DNA from: Deltaproteobacteria bacterium
Lineage (GTDB): Bacteria > Desulfobacterota > Desulfuromonadia > Geobacterales > Geobacteraceae
Direction of reading: 5' to 3'
NCBI GenBank assembly: GCA_009668975.1
Contig: SBEG01000014.1
Location: forward strand, 1-64,000
DNA: 64,000 nt
Below are positions 8,233 to 16,753 of the stretch, one piece after another (positions within the stretch are counted from its first letter, which is position 1; each line of letters opens with the position of its first letter). The position numbers and the translations under genes are program-made. The notes beneath the pieces were generated by a model that had not been told where the DNA came from, did no database searches, and worked only from the letters and a program-made list of their open reading frames with translations.

Positions 8233-9966
8233 ATGGGAGACAAGATTATCCGTATTAACATGTCGAACCTTACTACTGCTGTTGAAGCAGTGCCTGCAGA
8301 GTGGGCTGGCCTTGGTGGTCGCGGTCTTACCTCGACTGTCGTTGCTAAAGAAGTACCGCCCATGTGCGATGCTCTCGGCAAATACAACAAGCTGGTTTTT
8401 TCACCGGGCTTGTTGACTGCTACTGCTGCTGCAAACTCTGGTCGTCTTTCCGCTGGCTTCAAAAGCCCTCTGACCGGTGGTATCAAAGAAAGTAACGCTG
8501 GTGGAACAGCAGCTCAGAAACTCGAAAGACTTGGCATTAAGGCTGTCATTATCGAAGGTATGCCTGAGAAGGATACATGGTACGCCATCCACATCGATAA
8601 CAACGGCGCAACGATTAAAGAAGACGTTCAGTACATCGGCAAAGGTAACTATGAAGTCATGAAAGCGGTTGGCGAAAAAATGGGCGAGAAACTCGGCGTC
8701 CTTGCTATCGGTCCTGCTGGTGAATTCAAAATGGCTGCTGCCAATATCTCCGTAAAAGACCCCGATGGCAACATCCGTAGCCATGGCCGTGGTGGCGCTG
8801 GTGCTGTTATGGGCTCCAAAAAAATCAAGTACATCACCGTTGACGAGACTGGCGGACCTGGTGTCAGCATCGCTGACCCGGAGAAGTTCAAAACTCAGGC
8901 AAGAATCTTTGCCAAGGCCATGCTTGACCACCCCGTTACCGGTCAGGGCCTCCCGACATACGGCACCGACGTTCTGATCAACATTCTGAACGAAGCCGGT
9001 GGTCTCCCGACCAAAAACTTCCGTTTCGGTACTGTTGAGCATCCTGAGAAAATCTGTGGTGAGACCGTACACGATACCATCGCCTCCCGTCCGAACGGTG
9101 TGACTGCTCACGGTTGTCATGCTGGTTGTATCATCAAGTGCTCCCAGATCTATACCGACAAAGACGGCAAGTATATCACTTCCGGTTTTGAGTACGAGAC
9201 CATCTGGGGCTTTGGTTGCGCTTGTAACATCGCTGACCTTGATGACATCGCCAAGAACGACTGGGTTATGGATGATGTCGGCATTGACTCCATTGAGGGC
9301 GCTGTTCTCATGAGCGTTGCCATGGAAGCCGGTATTATTCCTTGGGGTGACGGTAAGGCAACCTATCGTCTCTTTGACGAAGATATCCGCAAAGGCACTC
9401 CTCTTGGACGTATTCTCGGTAACGGTGCCGGTTCCGTAGGTAAAACCTATGGCCTCACCAGGATCCCGGTTGTTAAGAACCAGGGTATCCCTGCATACGA
9501 TCCCCGTTCCGTAAAGGGTATCGGCATCACCTATGCTACTTCTACCATGGGTGCTGACCACACTGCTGGTTACACCATCGCTACTAACATCTTGAAAGTT
9601 GGTGGTTTTGTTGATCCTCTGTCAAAAGAAGGTCAGGTAGAACTGTCCAGAAACCTGTCCATTGCTACCGCAGCTGTTGACAGTACCGGTTTCTGTATCT
9701 TCGTTGCTTTCCCTGCTCTGGACATTCCTGAGTGTTTCACCGCTATCTACGAGATGATCAACGCCCGTTATGGCCTGAGCCTGACCGCAGATGACGTTGT
9801 TGCTCTTGGCAAGTCTATTCTCAAAACAGAGCGTGCATTCAACATGGCTGCCGGCATGACTAACCTCAGCGACCGTCTCCCTGAGTTCTTCGAAGAGCCT
9901 ATCCCACCGCACAACGCAGTATGGGATTTCTCCGGCGAAGAAATTGATGAGTTCTGGAATTTCTAA
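8233..9966 (+). CDS. aor: tungsten-type aldehyde:ferredoxin oxidoreductase
   Basis: The 577-residue protein belongs to the AOR family, which oxidises aldehydes to acids with ferredoxin, using a bis-pterin tungsten centre and one [4Fe-4S] cluster. Cluster cysteines are visible as C295-x3-C299-x3-C303 with a distant C488 in DSTGFC; pterin-binding segments include RGGAGAVMGSKKIK. The family normally has about 600 residues, so it is complete. The start was set at 8233 (MGDKIIRIN) because GGAGG at 8223-8227 is 5 nt away; in-frame starts at 8203, 8215 and 8221 lack a ribosome site or overlap it. Codon use is of the highly expressed type, as in the alcohol dehydrogenase. Acetaldehyde is the probable substrate, by context. 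Confidence 0.9.
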   Translation: MGDKIIRINMSNLTTAVEAVPAEWAGLGGRGLTSTVVAKEVPPMCDALGKYNKLVFSPGLLTATAAANSGRLSAGFKSPLTGGIKESNAGGTAAQKLERLGIKAVIIEGMPEKDTWYAIHIDNNGATIKEDVQYIGKGNYEVMKAVGEKMGEKLGVLAIGPAGEFKMAAANISVKDPDGNIRSHGRGGAGAVMGSKKIKYITVDETGGPGVSIADPEKFKTQARIFAKAMLDHPVTGQGLPTYGTDVLINILNEAGGLPTKNFRFGTVEHPEKICGETVHDTIASRPNGVTAHGCHAGCIIKCSQIYTDKDGKYITSGFEYETIWGFGCACNIADLDDIAKNDWVMDDVGIDSIEGAVLMSVAMEAGIIPWGDGKATYRLFDEDIRKGTPLGRILGNGAGSVGKTYGLTRIPVVKNQGIPAYDPRSVKGIGITYATSTMGADHTAGYTIATNILKVGGFVDPLSKEGQVELSRNLSIATAAVDSTGFCIFVAFPALDIPECFTAIYEMINARYGLSLTADDVVALGKSILKTERAFNMAAGMTNLSDRLPEFFEEPIPPHNAVWDFSGEEIDEFWNF

Positions 9967-9993
9967 ATTCTTTCTTGTCATGATGTAGTATAA

Positions 9994-10026
9994 TGCGGGC
10001 ACTCCTTCTGGGGGTGCCCGCACTTT
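9994..10026 (+). terminator. terminator after aldehyde oxidoreductase gene
   Basis: TGCGGGCACTCC pairs with GGGGTGCCCGCA (12 bp, one wobble) around a 5-nt loop, followed by CTTTTAT. Confidence 0.82.
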
Positions 10027-10170
10027 TATATGTATACTTAATTCTGCTTGTTGCCTATAATACCTCTGTCCCAAACAAGAATTGTGTGCAGTGCTGAACT
10101 TGTCTAGTCATATGTTTCAGGTGCGATTGCCCGTAGTTGTGGGAATGTGTCTGGTGTGAAAGGTTCCTGT

Positions 10171-11148
10171 ATGTCTCTTGTTGATTCTTATGGTAGAAAA
10201 ATAAATTATCTCAGGTTGTCGGTGACGGACCGCTGTAATTTTCGTTGCCTTTACTGTATGCCGGAAAGCGGCGTCAGTAAGGTTTGTCATCAAGAGATCC
10301 TGAGTTATGAAGAACTTCTGCTACTTGCTCGCACCGTTGTGCCTCTGGGAATTGAAAAAATACGTGTGACAGGAGGGGAGCCACTCGTTAGGACGGGAAT
10401 TGTCTCTTTTCTCAAGGAAATATCGCAAATTCCAGAGCTTAGACAGCTGGTTCTGACTACGAATGCCTCTCTTCTTGAGGATATGGCTGTTCAGTTGAAG
10501 GCGGCCGGCGTCCAGCGCTTGAATATCAGTCTGGATTCTCTTTGTCCCGAGAATTTTTCCCGCATAACTCGCGGCGCTGATCTTTCAAAGGTGCTGGCAG
10601 GTATACGTCGGGCCGAAGAAATTGGATTTCCAATAAAAATCAATGTAGTGGCAATGCGTGGTGTCAATGATCACGAGTTCCTGGATTTTGCTGCTTTGAC
10701 GATAGCAAAGCCGTATTCCATCCGCTTTATTGAATATATGCCCACTCAGCAAGACACCACCTGGGAATCACGTGTAGTTTCAGGTGAAGACATTCTGGCC
10801 CGCATTGCCGACAAATATACTTTACAGCCAGTTGTCCGGGGTGAAATGGCCGGCCCTTCTCGAGATTACAAAATTCCCGGTGCGCTAGGAACAGTTGGTG
10901 TTATTACGCCTGTTTCAGGACATTTTTGCCAAGACTGCAATCGCATCAGGGTTACCTCTCAGGGGATGGTAAAGAACTGTCTCTTTGCAGATGCGGAGGT
11001 CGATCTGAAGCCGTACCTGCGTGCTGGAAATGTCCCGGCCCTGCAGGAGATCCTGCGGAAAATTGTCACAGAAAAACCTGGTAAGTATCTTATTACGAAC
11101 AAGGAACAATCCCATCAACCTTTTTCCATGTCAAAAGTTGGTGGCTAA
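10171..11148 (+). CDS. moaA: GTP 3',8-cyclase MoaA
   Basis: This 325-residue radical SAM enzyme carries out the first step of molybdopterin (Mo/W cofactor) synthesis. The N-terminal cluster motif is CNFRCLYC, preceded by the typical LRLSVTDR; the C-terminal cluster motif is FCQDCNRIR followed by C in MVKNCLF; the chain ends in MSKVGG, the GG tail needed for catalysis. An in-frame GTG at 10147 exists, but AAAGG 7 nt before the ATG at 10171 and homology starting at MSLVDSYGR favour the later start. A perfect TATAAT at 10056 may be its -10 element. Placement after the aldehyde oxidoreductase suggests supply of its pterin. Confidence 0.95.
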   Translation: MSLVDSYGRKINYLRLSVTDRCNFRCLYCMPESGVSKVCHQEILSYEELLLLARTVVPLGIEKIRVTGGEPLVRTGIVSFLKEISQIPELRQLVLTTNASLLEDMAVQLKAAGVQRLNISLDSLCPENFSRITRGADLSKVLAGIRRAEEIGFPIKINVVAMRGVNDHEFLDFAALTIAKPYSIRFIEYMPTQQDTTWESRVVSGEDILARIADKYTLQPVVRGEMAGPSRDYKIPGALGTVGVITPVSGHFCQDCNRIRVTSQGMVKNCLFADAEVDLKPYLRAGNVPALQEILRKIVTEKPGKYLITNKEQSHQPFSMSKVGG

Positions 11149-11178
11149 CAGATAAATTTACTCTGGAGAGCTAATTGT

Positions 11179-11628
11179 ATGCCTGCTAAAGTGGTAGCTG
11201 TATGTGTCAGTGAACAGAAGGGTGAGCGAAAAAAGCCCGTGTCCGAAGTATTGGTCCGTGAAAATCATGGAATAGTCGGAGATGCCCATGCAGGAGATTG
11301 GCATCGACAGATCAGCCTTCTTGCGCTGGAAAGTATCAAAAAGATGCAGGCTAAAGGGCTTGATGTTACCACGGGTGATTTTGCTGAGAATATCACTACC
11401 GAGGGGATAGACCTTCCATCATTGCCTATCGGCACGAGGTTGGTCATTGGTGAGACCTTGAATGAGGTGACCCAGATCGGTAAAGAATGCCATACTCGCT
11501 GTGCGATTTACCATCAAGCTGGTGATTGCGTCATGCCTCGCGAGGGAATCTTCGTAAAAGTGCTTCGTGGAGGCGTCGTCAAGGTTAATGATCCCATTGA
11601 AATTGTTACAACTGACGTTGCCAACTGA
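11179..11628 (+). CDS. MOSC-domain protein
   Basis: The 149-residue protein is a stand-alone MOSC domain, the fold at the end of Moco sulfurases that handles sulfur or metal-pterin. It keeps the family pattern: VVAVCVSE at the start, GIVGDAHAG, GDFAENI, and the cysteine motif IGKECHTRC. It follows moaA by 30 bp and is probably in its operon. Stand-alone members of this length often sit with Mo/W cofactor genes in anaerobes, and a role in maturing the cofactor of the aldehyde oxidoreductase is likely but inferred. Confidence 0.88.
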   Translation: MPAKVVAVCVSEQKGERKKPVSEVLVRENHGIVGDAHAGDWHRQISLLALESIKKMQAKGLDVTTGDFAENITTEGIDLPSLPIGTRLVIGETLNEVTQIGKECHTRCAIYHQAGDCVMPREGIFVKVLRGGVVKVNDPIEIVTTDVAN

Positions 11629-11686
11629 CAATCCCCTGTTGATAGATGTCTGTTTTCTTACATTTCCCCCAACAATAATGACTAGG

Positions 11687-11725
11687 AAAGCTGGTTTCTT
11701 CCAATGCATATGTAGGACCAGCTTT
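11687..11725 (+). terminator. hairpin after MOSC gene
   Basis: AAAGCTGGT and ACCAGCTTT form a perfect 9-bp stem with a 21-nt loop. No T-run follows, so termination is uncertain. Confidence 0.3.
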
Positions 11726-11764
11726 CAGCCATGTGAGTAAACCTCGATTATCCTGGATGCACAG

Positions 11765-12451
11765 ATGCTCACTCTGATACAAAACGACCAAGATGTTCCT
11801 TCGGGAAAATTCCTTGAATGGCTTCGAGAATACAAGCTTCCTATCAGAATCATCAAGTCATACTCCGGTGAGGATTTCCCGTCTCTTTCGAAAACCTCTG
11901 CTCTCATTGTTTTGGGCGGCGCAATGGGGGTTCATGACAGCAGTCGATTTCCCTATCTTCTGGCTGTCAGGTCGTATATTCGGCAGGCGGTAATTCAGGA
12001 AGTGCCGCTCTTGGGTATTTGCCTTGGGGGCCAGTTGCTGGCGGATGCCCTAGGGGCATCAGTCCATTCACAGAGAAATGGAGAGTTGGGTATTCATTCA
12101 ATTGAGGTTCTGCCGCCTGGGGCCTCTGATCCTCTTTTTCACGAATTACCCGAGATCTTTACTACTTTCCAGTGGCATAATGACAGTTTCGAAATTCCTG
12201 AAGGGGCTGTCTGTCTCGCATCGTCCGCAAACTGTGCTCAGCAAGCTTTTCGATATGGCGTACGTCAATATGGGCTCCAATTCCATCCGGAAGTCACCAG
12301 GGATATTGTTACTTCCTGGATTGAGAGTTCCGGTGTGGTTGATGACGCATCGTGGATTCTTGCAGACTTTATTCGAAAAGAGGAAGAGTATACCGCAGTC
12401 TCTCGTAAAATCCTGAAGAACTTCCTTCGTATAGCGCATCTGCTTCGCTGA
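11765..12451 (+). CDS. class I glutamine amidotransferase-like protein
   Basis: The 228-residue product resembles the glutaminase half of GMP synthase and its free-standing relatives. The nucleophile elbow is GICLGGQLL, and the catalytic His and Glu are in FHPEVT. LIVLGGAMGV early in the chain is typical of this family. There is no synthetase domain next to it, so the acceptor of the ammonia is unknown; such proteins often act on gamma-glutamyl compounds. It lies 136 bp after the MOSC gene and 71 bp before a DUF362 gene, all on the same strand. Confidence 0.85.
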   Translation: MLTLIQNDQDVPSGKFLEWLREYKLPIRIIKSYSGEDFPSLSKTSALIVLGGAMGVHDSSRFPYLLAVRSYIRQAVIQEVPLLGICLGGQLLADALGASVHSQRNGELGIHSIEVLPPGASDPLFHELPEIFTTFQWHNDSFEIPEGAVCLASSANCAQQAFRYGVRQYGLQFHPEVTRDIVTSWIESSGVVDDASWILADFIRKEEEYTAVSRKILKNFLRIAHLLR

Positions 12452-12522
12452 TATTTTGTCCCTATCTTCGACGAGTCCTTTTTTTCTACTTTTTTACTTT
12501 CGAACCCAATTGGAGGCATTCT

Positions 12523-13629
12523 ATGCCGAGCACGGTCTATTTCTCAGATATGAGAACTTCAAAAGAGGGCAATCTCTTTGACAAAATCGCTAAGCTCATG
12601 GAAAAGAGTGGGCTTGCAGGTTTCGTACATTCCGGAGATTTGGTTGCGGTAAAGATTCATTTTGGAGAGAAGGGCAATCATGCTTATGTCCGTCCGGTCT
12701 TTATTCGGAGAGTGGTGGAAGAAGTCAAGAAATGCGGTGGCCTTCCGTTCCTGACAGACTCGTCAACACTTTACCCCGGTGAACGAAAGAATGCGGTTGC
12801 GGCCTTGACCTGTGCGGTGGAAAACGGCTTTGCCTATGCAGTTGTCGGCGCTCCCCTGATAATGTGTGATGGTTTGAGAGGGCAATCAGCGGTTGATGTG
12901 CCGATTGCCGGAGAAATCTTTAAAAAGGTCAAGATTGCGGCAGAAATAGTCGAATCTGATGCACTTGTTGCCGTATCACATTTCAAATGTCATGAATTGA
13001 CCGGATTTGGCGGGGCTTTGAAAAACCTCGGCATGGGTTGTTCTAGCCGGGACGGTAAACTGCAACAGCACTCCACTTTAGGTCCGGTGATTAATGAGAA
13101 GTTGTGTACCGCGTGTGGGGCCTGCCTCAAGTCCTGCGCGCATGGTGCCATAATCGTGACCCCCGAAGTTGCCTGCATTGATCCTGACCTGTGCGTCGGT
13201 TGTGGCCGTTGCGTCTCGTTCTGCCCGCACAAGGCGGTATCGGTTCAATGGAATGAGGCAGCATCGGTGCTGATGAAAAAAATGGCGGAGTATGCCCATG
13301 GGGCAGTTTTGGGCAAGGAAAAGTCAGCACTTTACCTGAATTTCATTACCCAGGTTTCGCCTGCCTGCGACTGTTATGGGCATGCGGATGCGCCGATTGT
13401 GAACGACATCGGCATTTGTGCATCAACCGATCCGGTGGCACTTGATCAGGCCTGTGCGGATTTGGTCAATGCCGCCCCCGGTAACAGGAACACGGCCTTG
13501 CGTTCGGGGTTTGAACCGGGTGAGGATAAGTTTCGCGGCGTGTACCCTGACATCGACTGGTCAATCCAACTGGAGCATGCTGAAAAACTGGGATTGGGTA
13601 CGCGAAGCTATGAACTGGTTTCGTTCTGA
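12523..13629 (+). CDS. DUF362 protein with two [4Fe-4S] ferredoxin motifs
   Basis: The 368-residue protein starts with a DUF362 domain (VAVKIHFGEKGN, then VSHFKCHELTGFGGALKN) and carries a bacterial-ferredoxin insert around residues 190-235 with CTACGACLKSC and CVGCGRCVSFCP, each closed by a further Cys-Pro or Cys. It should bind two [4Fe-4S] clusters and act in cytoplasmic electron transfer; the substrate of DUF362 proteins is unknown. The ribosome site TTGGAGG is 7 nt before the ATG. Being just after the aldehyde oxidoreductase and cofactor genes, it could pass low-potential electrons, but this is inference. Confidence 0.88.
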   Translation: MPSTVYFSDMRTSKEGNLFDKIAKLMEKSGLAGFVHSGDLVAVKIHFGEKGNHAYVRPVFIRRVVEEVKKCGGLPFLTDSSTLYPGERKNAVAALTCAVENGFAYAVVGAPLIMCDGLRGQSAVDVPIAGEIFKKVKIAAEIVESDALVAVSHFKCHELTGFGGALKNLGMGCSSRDGKLQQHSTLGPVINEKLCTACGACLKSCAHGAIIVTPEVACIDPDLCVGCGRCVSFCPHKAVSVQWNEAASVLMKKMAEYAHGAVLGKEKSALYLNFITQVSPACDCYGHADAPIVNDIGICASTDPVALDQACADLVNAAPGNRNTALRSGFEPGEDKFRGVYPDIDWSIQLEHAEKLGLGTRSYELVSF

Positions 13630-13665
13630 TTTACTGTCAAGAGTCACGCAGGAAGGTATTGTTGC

Positions 13666-13704
13666 CGGGCGGGAGGTTGGTTTTCTCCTGCCCGTTTTAT
13701 TTTG
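13666..13704 (+). terminator. terminator after DUF362 gene
   Basis: CGGGCGGGAG pairs with CTCCTGCCCG (one wobble) around a T-rich loop, followed by TTTTATTTT. It overlaps the last codons of the convergent thioesterase gene. Confidence 0.8.
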
Positions 13705-14143
13705 GTCTCATTATCCGGAAGGTGGAATGGAACGTGGCCGTCTTGACTCCCTTATCATCGAAGACCTCTGCCGTGCCCTTTATGGTTCGGTCATCCCTCT
13801 CGACAATGGTCGCAATTGCTCGGACCGTTCCGCTTCTGACCGGTGCATGAAAGGAAAGGGACAGCTCGACAGTTGCAAAATGGCACCCTTCGGGAATAAC
13901 CGTTTTGATGGCCATGGCAACGGCGGTATCAGCCAGTGAGGTTACGGCGCCGCCATGCATCAGCCCTTTTCCCTGCGCCAGTTTGACCAGAAACGGCATG
14001 GAGAGAACCGCTCGGCCTTCGGCAGCTTCTTCAATCTTCATTCCCAGGTAGTGCTCGAAAGGTGCGCAGGCAATCCAGTCAGGGAGTTCGAACGGGACGG
14101 TTCCATCAGCAGGCATAGGTTCATCAAAATCGTCTGAGTACAC
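13697..14143 (-). CDS. PaaI-family hotdog thioesterase
   Basis: The 148-residue protein is a hotdog-fold acyl-CoA thioesterase of the PaaI/YdiI type, hydrolysing acyl-CoA to acid and CoA. The helix motif GLMHGGAVTSLADTA holds the catalytic Asp region, and the core strand ATVELSLSFHAPV follows. The N-terminal 20 or so residues are acidic and are not part of the domain. It is convergent with the DUF362 gene and transcribed away from the transketolase genes by 110 bp, on the same strand. The physiological acyl-CoA is not evident. Confidence 0.85.
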   Translation of the reverse strand: MYSDDFDEPMPADGTVPFELPDWIACAPFEHYLGMKIEEAAEGRAVLSMPFLVKLAQGKGLMHGGAVTSLADTAVAMAIKTVIPEGCHFATVELSLSFHAPVRSGTVRAIATIVERDDRTIKGTAEVFDDKGVKTATFHSTFRIMRPK

Positions 14144-14176
14144 AGTGGGCCTCCGTACGGCAGGGGTGTAATGCCA

Positions 14177-14210
14177 GAAGGGTCGCTCTGATTGGGCGAC
14201 CCTTCTTTAT
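14177..14210. terminator. hairpin between transketolase and thioesterase genes
   Basis: GAAGGGTCGC and GCGACCCTTC form a perfect 10-bp stem. The T-rich tail (TTTATTT) is on the plus strand, where no gene ends; on the minus strand it lies between the transketolase stop and the thioesterase start and may still slow polymerase. Confidence 0.45.
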
Positions 14211-14253
14211 TTAATGACTACTGCTACGTTTCAGCGGGGCTGTTTCAGGACTT

Positions 14254-15192
14254 TTACACGGTCTGTTTTTTTTCAAGAACTTCTTTTGCCGCTTCAACAA
14301 GATCCTCAGGGGTCAGGCTGAAATATTTGAGCAGCTCTTCCGCCTTTCCGGATGTGCCGAAACGGTCGTGAACGCCGACTCGCTTGATCAGGGTCGGGTG
14401 CTGTTCCGCAAGGAATTCCGCAACCGCGGATCCGAGCCCGCCTATTATCGAATGCTCTTCCGCGGTAACAATTGCACCGGTTTCCCTAGCCGCGGCAAGT
14501 ATGATTTCCTGGTCAAGCGGTTTAATGGTCGCTATGTGAACGACACGAGCCGAGATGCCTTCCTTCTCGAGCTGTGCCGCGGCCTGAAGTGCCTGAGCAG
14601 TCATGATGCCTGTGGTGATAAAAGTCATATCGGTACCGGCAGCGAGTTCGCACCCTTTGCCAAGAACAAATTGATAATCGTCCGGGAATACCGCTGGGAC
14701 CTTATTGCGCCCAAGCCGGATATAGACCGGTCCCTTGTGCGCTGCCGCGGCTGCGACCGCTCCGCGCGTGTCTGCGGCATCGGCCGGTACAATGACCGTC
14801 ATATTTGGAATGGCGCGCATGATAGCGATATCTTCCACCGATTGGTGTGAGCCGCCATCTTCGCCAACGGTCACTCCACCGTGGGTGGGGACAATCTTGA
14901 CGTTTGCCTTTGGATAGGCAACCGATTGCCGAATCTGTTCCCAGGCCCGGCCTGCCGCAAAAATAGCGAATGTTGAGACAAAGGGGATTTTACCCGCAGC
15001 GGCAAGACCGGCCGCCGTACCAACCATATTGGCTTCGGCTATCCCCATATTAAAGAATCGTTCCGGAAATTTCCTGGCAAAAACGGCTGTCTTGGTGGAG
15101 CCGGACAGATCCGCATCAAGTACGACAATATCTTTATTTTCTTCGCCCAGCTGTGCGAGCATCTCGCCGTAGGCGTCCCTCGTAGCCTTCAT
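14254..15192 (-). CDS. transketolase, C-terminal subunit
   Basis: The 312-residue chain holds the pyrimidine-binding and C-terminal domains of a split transketolase. It starts at the segment MKATRDAYGEMLAQLG typical of separate C-terminal subunits, and has GGVTVGEDGGSHQSVED and the later TAEEHSIIGGLGSAV. With the partner encoded immediately upstream (25-bp gap) it would transfer two-carbon units between sugar phosphates in the non-oxidative pentose phosphate pathway. Split transketolases are common in deltaproteobacteria, clostridia and archaea. Length is normal for this half. Confidence 0.93.
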   Translation of the reverse strand: MKATRDAYGEMLAQLGEENKDIVVLDADLSGSTKTAVFARKFPERFFNMGIAEANMVGTAAGLAAAGKIPFVSTFAIFAAGRAWEQIRQSVAYPKANVKIVPTHGGVTVGEDGGSHQSVEDIAIMRAIPNMTVIVPADAADTRGAVAAAAAHKGPVYIRLGRNKVPAVFPDDYQFVLGKGCELAAGTDMTFITTGIMTAQALQAAAQLEKEGISARVVHIATIKPLDQEIILAAARETGAIVTAEEHSIIGGLGSAVAEFLAEQHPTLIKRVGVHDRFGTSGKAEELLKYFSLTPEDLVEAAKEVLEKKQTV

Positions 15193-15217
15193 GGTGCACT
15201 TCCTCTCTTTTTCTCGG

Positions 15218-16045
15218 TTACTCGAAACAGCCCAGGCACATGAGGGCTTCGTTCAGTTCCTCGTCATTGGGTGCGACACCGTGGTACGATGCCTTGTGCT
15301 CGAAACGGGCAACTCCCTTCCCTTTAACGGTCGTGGCAACAATCATGGTCGGTTTTCCCTTGATGTTCCTTGCCTGTGCAAAGGCCTCTACAATTGCCTT
15401 CATGTCATGACCGTCTATCTCGATAACATGCCAGCCAAAGGCACGGAATTTATCGGCGATCGGGAAGACATTCATGACCTTTTCCACTTCGCCGTCAATC
15501 TGCAGCGCATTGGCGTCGACCAGTGCGCAGAGATTGTCCAGTCGATAGTGAGGAGCCGCCATTGCAGCTTCCCAGACTTGTCCTTCCTGCAGTTCCCCGT
15601 CTCCCATGAGAGCATACACTCTGCAGCCCTTGTTGTTCAGGCGCAGGCCCAAGGCCATGCCGTTTGCCATGGAGAGACCCTGGCCGAGTGACCCGGTGCA
15701 AACCTCAACCCCCGGTGTGCCCTTGCTGTCAGGGTGTCCTTGCAGGTGACTTCCCAATCGACGAAGCATCATCAGATCTTCTTCTGGAAAATAGCCGGCC
15801 TTAGCGAGGGTCACATAAAGTGCCGGTGCCGCATGTCCCTTACTCAGGACAAAACGGTCACGCTCTTCCCACTGGGGGTTCTCCGGGTCATGGCGCATTT
15901 CGTGAAAATACAGGGCGGCGACAATATCAATTGCCGAAAGTGAGCCCCCGGTATGTCCTGACTGGGACTTGTGGAGCGTTTTAACGATTGAGACCCGCAG
16001 TTCGCGGGCCTTTTCTACCAATAGTTCAATCTTCTCTTTCTCCAA
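15218..16045 (-). CDS. transketolase, N-terminal subunit
   Basis: The 275-residue chain is the thiamine-diphosphate-binding half of split transketolase. GGSLSAIDIVAALYF and the TPP motif beginning GDGELQEGQVWE and ending in the Asn of VDANALQ (about residues 150-180) are present, as is the conserved HAAPALY after LSKG. It precedes the C-terminal half by 25 bp and follows a small conserved gene by 30 bp, so the three likely form one operon. Confidence 0.93.
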   Translation of the reverse strand: MEKEKIELLVEKARELRVSIVKTLHKSQSGHTGGSLSAIDIVAALYFHEMRHDPENPQWEERDRFVLSKGHAAPALYVTLAKAGYFPEEDLMMLRRLGSHLQGHPDSKGTPGVEVCTGSLGQGLSMANGMALGLRLNNKGCRVYALMGDGELQEGQVWEAAMAAPHYRLDNLCALVDANALQIDGEVEKVMNVFPIADKFRAFGWHVIEIDGHDMKAIVEAFAQARNIKGKPTMIVATTVKGKGVARFEHKASYHGVAPNDEELNEALMCLGCFE

Positions 16046-16075
16046 AACGGGTCCTTTCTTGCTGTGAGACTGCTC

Positions 16076-16498
16076 TCAGTCTTTCGTAGAAGCCAGATAT
16101 TCGAAAATAATTTCATCAAGTGTTTTTTCGGGCTGGGTATTTTTTTCCTGCTCGGAAGGGGAGGCTGCAGGGAGTTCGGTTTGGGAAGCTGTCGGGGAAA
16201 CCGGGGAAGACTCTTGTGGAGAGCCGGCTTCGGGGATGGAAGCGATGCGACTGTCGAATTCTCCGGATTTCAGACGGCGGAGCATCTCCTTGTGCTGCTC
16301 TTTCATCAGGTCTTCGACAACCTTTTCGAGCATATCCGCCGTGATGATGTCGGAATAATCGGTTTTCTTTGAGGCAATGATGCTCCCACCGCGATAAAGC
16401 AGGGTCGTGATCAGAGGATTCCTGATACCGCTGTCTTCCGTCTGGATGTGGAAGGCCACACCTTTGTAAAAAATATTGTGATTATACCCAGGTACCAT
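16076..16498 (-). CDS. conserved hypothetical protein
   Basis: The 140-residue product is not recognised by function. Residues 1-85 look like a small folded domain (start MVPGYNHNIFYKGVAFHIQT, then LITTLLYRGG) followed by a helical segment rich in charge; residues 90-125 are Ser/Pro/Glu-rich and probably disordered, and the end DEIIFEYLAST is helical. The opening sequence resembles a conserved family seen in delta-proteobacterial genomes, recalled without a search. It leads the transketolase operon, with a weak AGGA ribosome site. A full repeat element lies just upstream. Confidence 0.65.
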   Translation of the reverse strand: MVPGYNHNIFYKGVAFHIQTEDSGIRNPLITTLLYRGGSIIASKKTDYSDIITADMLEKVVEDLMKEQHKEMLRRLKSGEFDSRIASIPEAGSPQESSPVSPTASQTELPAASPSEQEKNTQPEKTLDEIIFEYLASTKD

Positions 16499-16534
16499 GA
16501 TTGTTCGTGTTCCTGACGGCGATGTCGGCTAATT

Positions 16535-16653
16535 CCAATTCCCTTATCAAGGCCCTCTCTGCGTTGACTCGTCTTCTGCTGCTCAAGGTACTTTCAGTAC
16601 GCCTCGCAGCCTCATTCCTCGCCGCCTTGAGATCATCCTTGATCTGGAATTGG
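16535..16653. repeat. small inverted-repeat element, full copy
   Basis: About 119 bp bounded by CCAATTCCCTTATCAAGG on the left and CCTTGATCTGGAATTGG on the right, which are inverted copies of each other. No coding capacity. Relatives occur at 26467-26502 (ends only) and 62283-62352 (left part). It looks like a MITE-type element; no transposase for it is seen. Confidence 0.7.
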
Positions 16654-16753
16654 TATTCATTGTATGTGCAACCGCAGCGAAACCGCTGCTGCCGGAAAAA
16701 ATAGCATGCTGAAAAAAATGATGCAAGAAAGAAAAAACTGAAAAATCAGCTCA

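Noticed and set aside
8401..9561. Long minus-strand frame opposite the aldehyde oxidoreductase gene
   Set aside because: It mirrors the codon bias of a clearly conserved gene on the other strand; no homology of its own.
13418..13939. 173-codon plus-strand frame across the DUF362 end and thioesterase gene
   Set aside because: Overlaps two well-supported genes and passes through a terminator.
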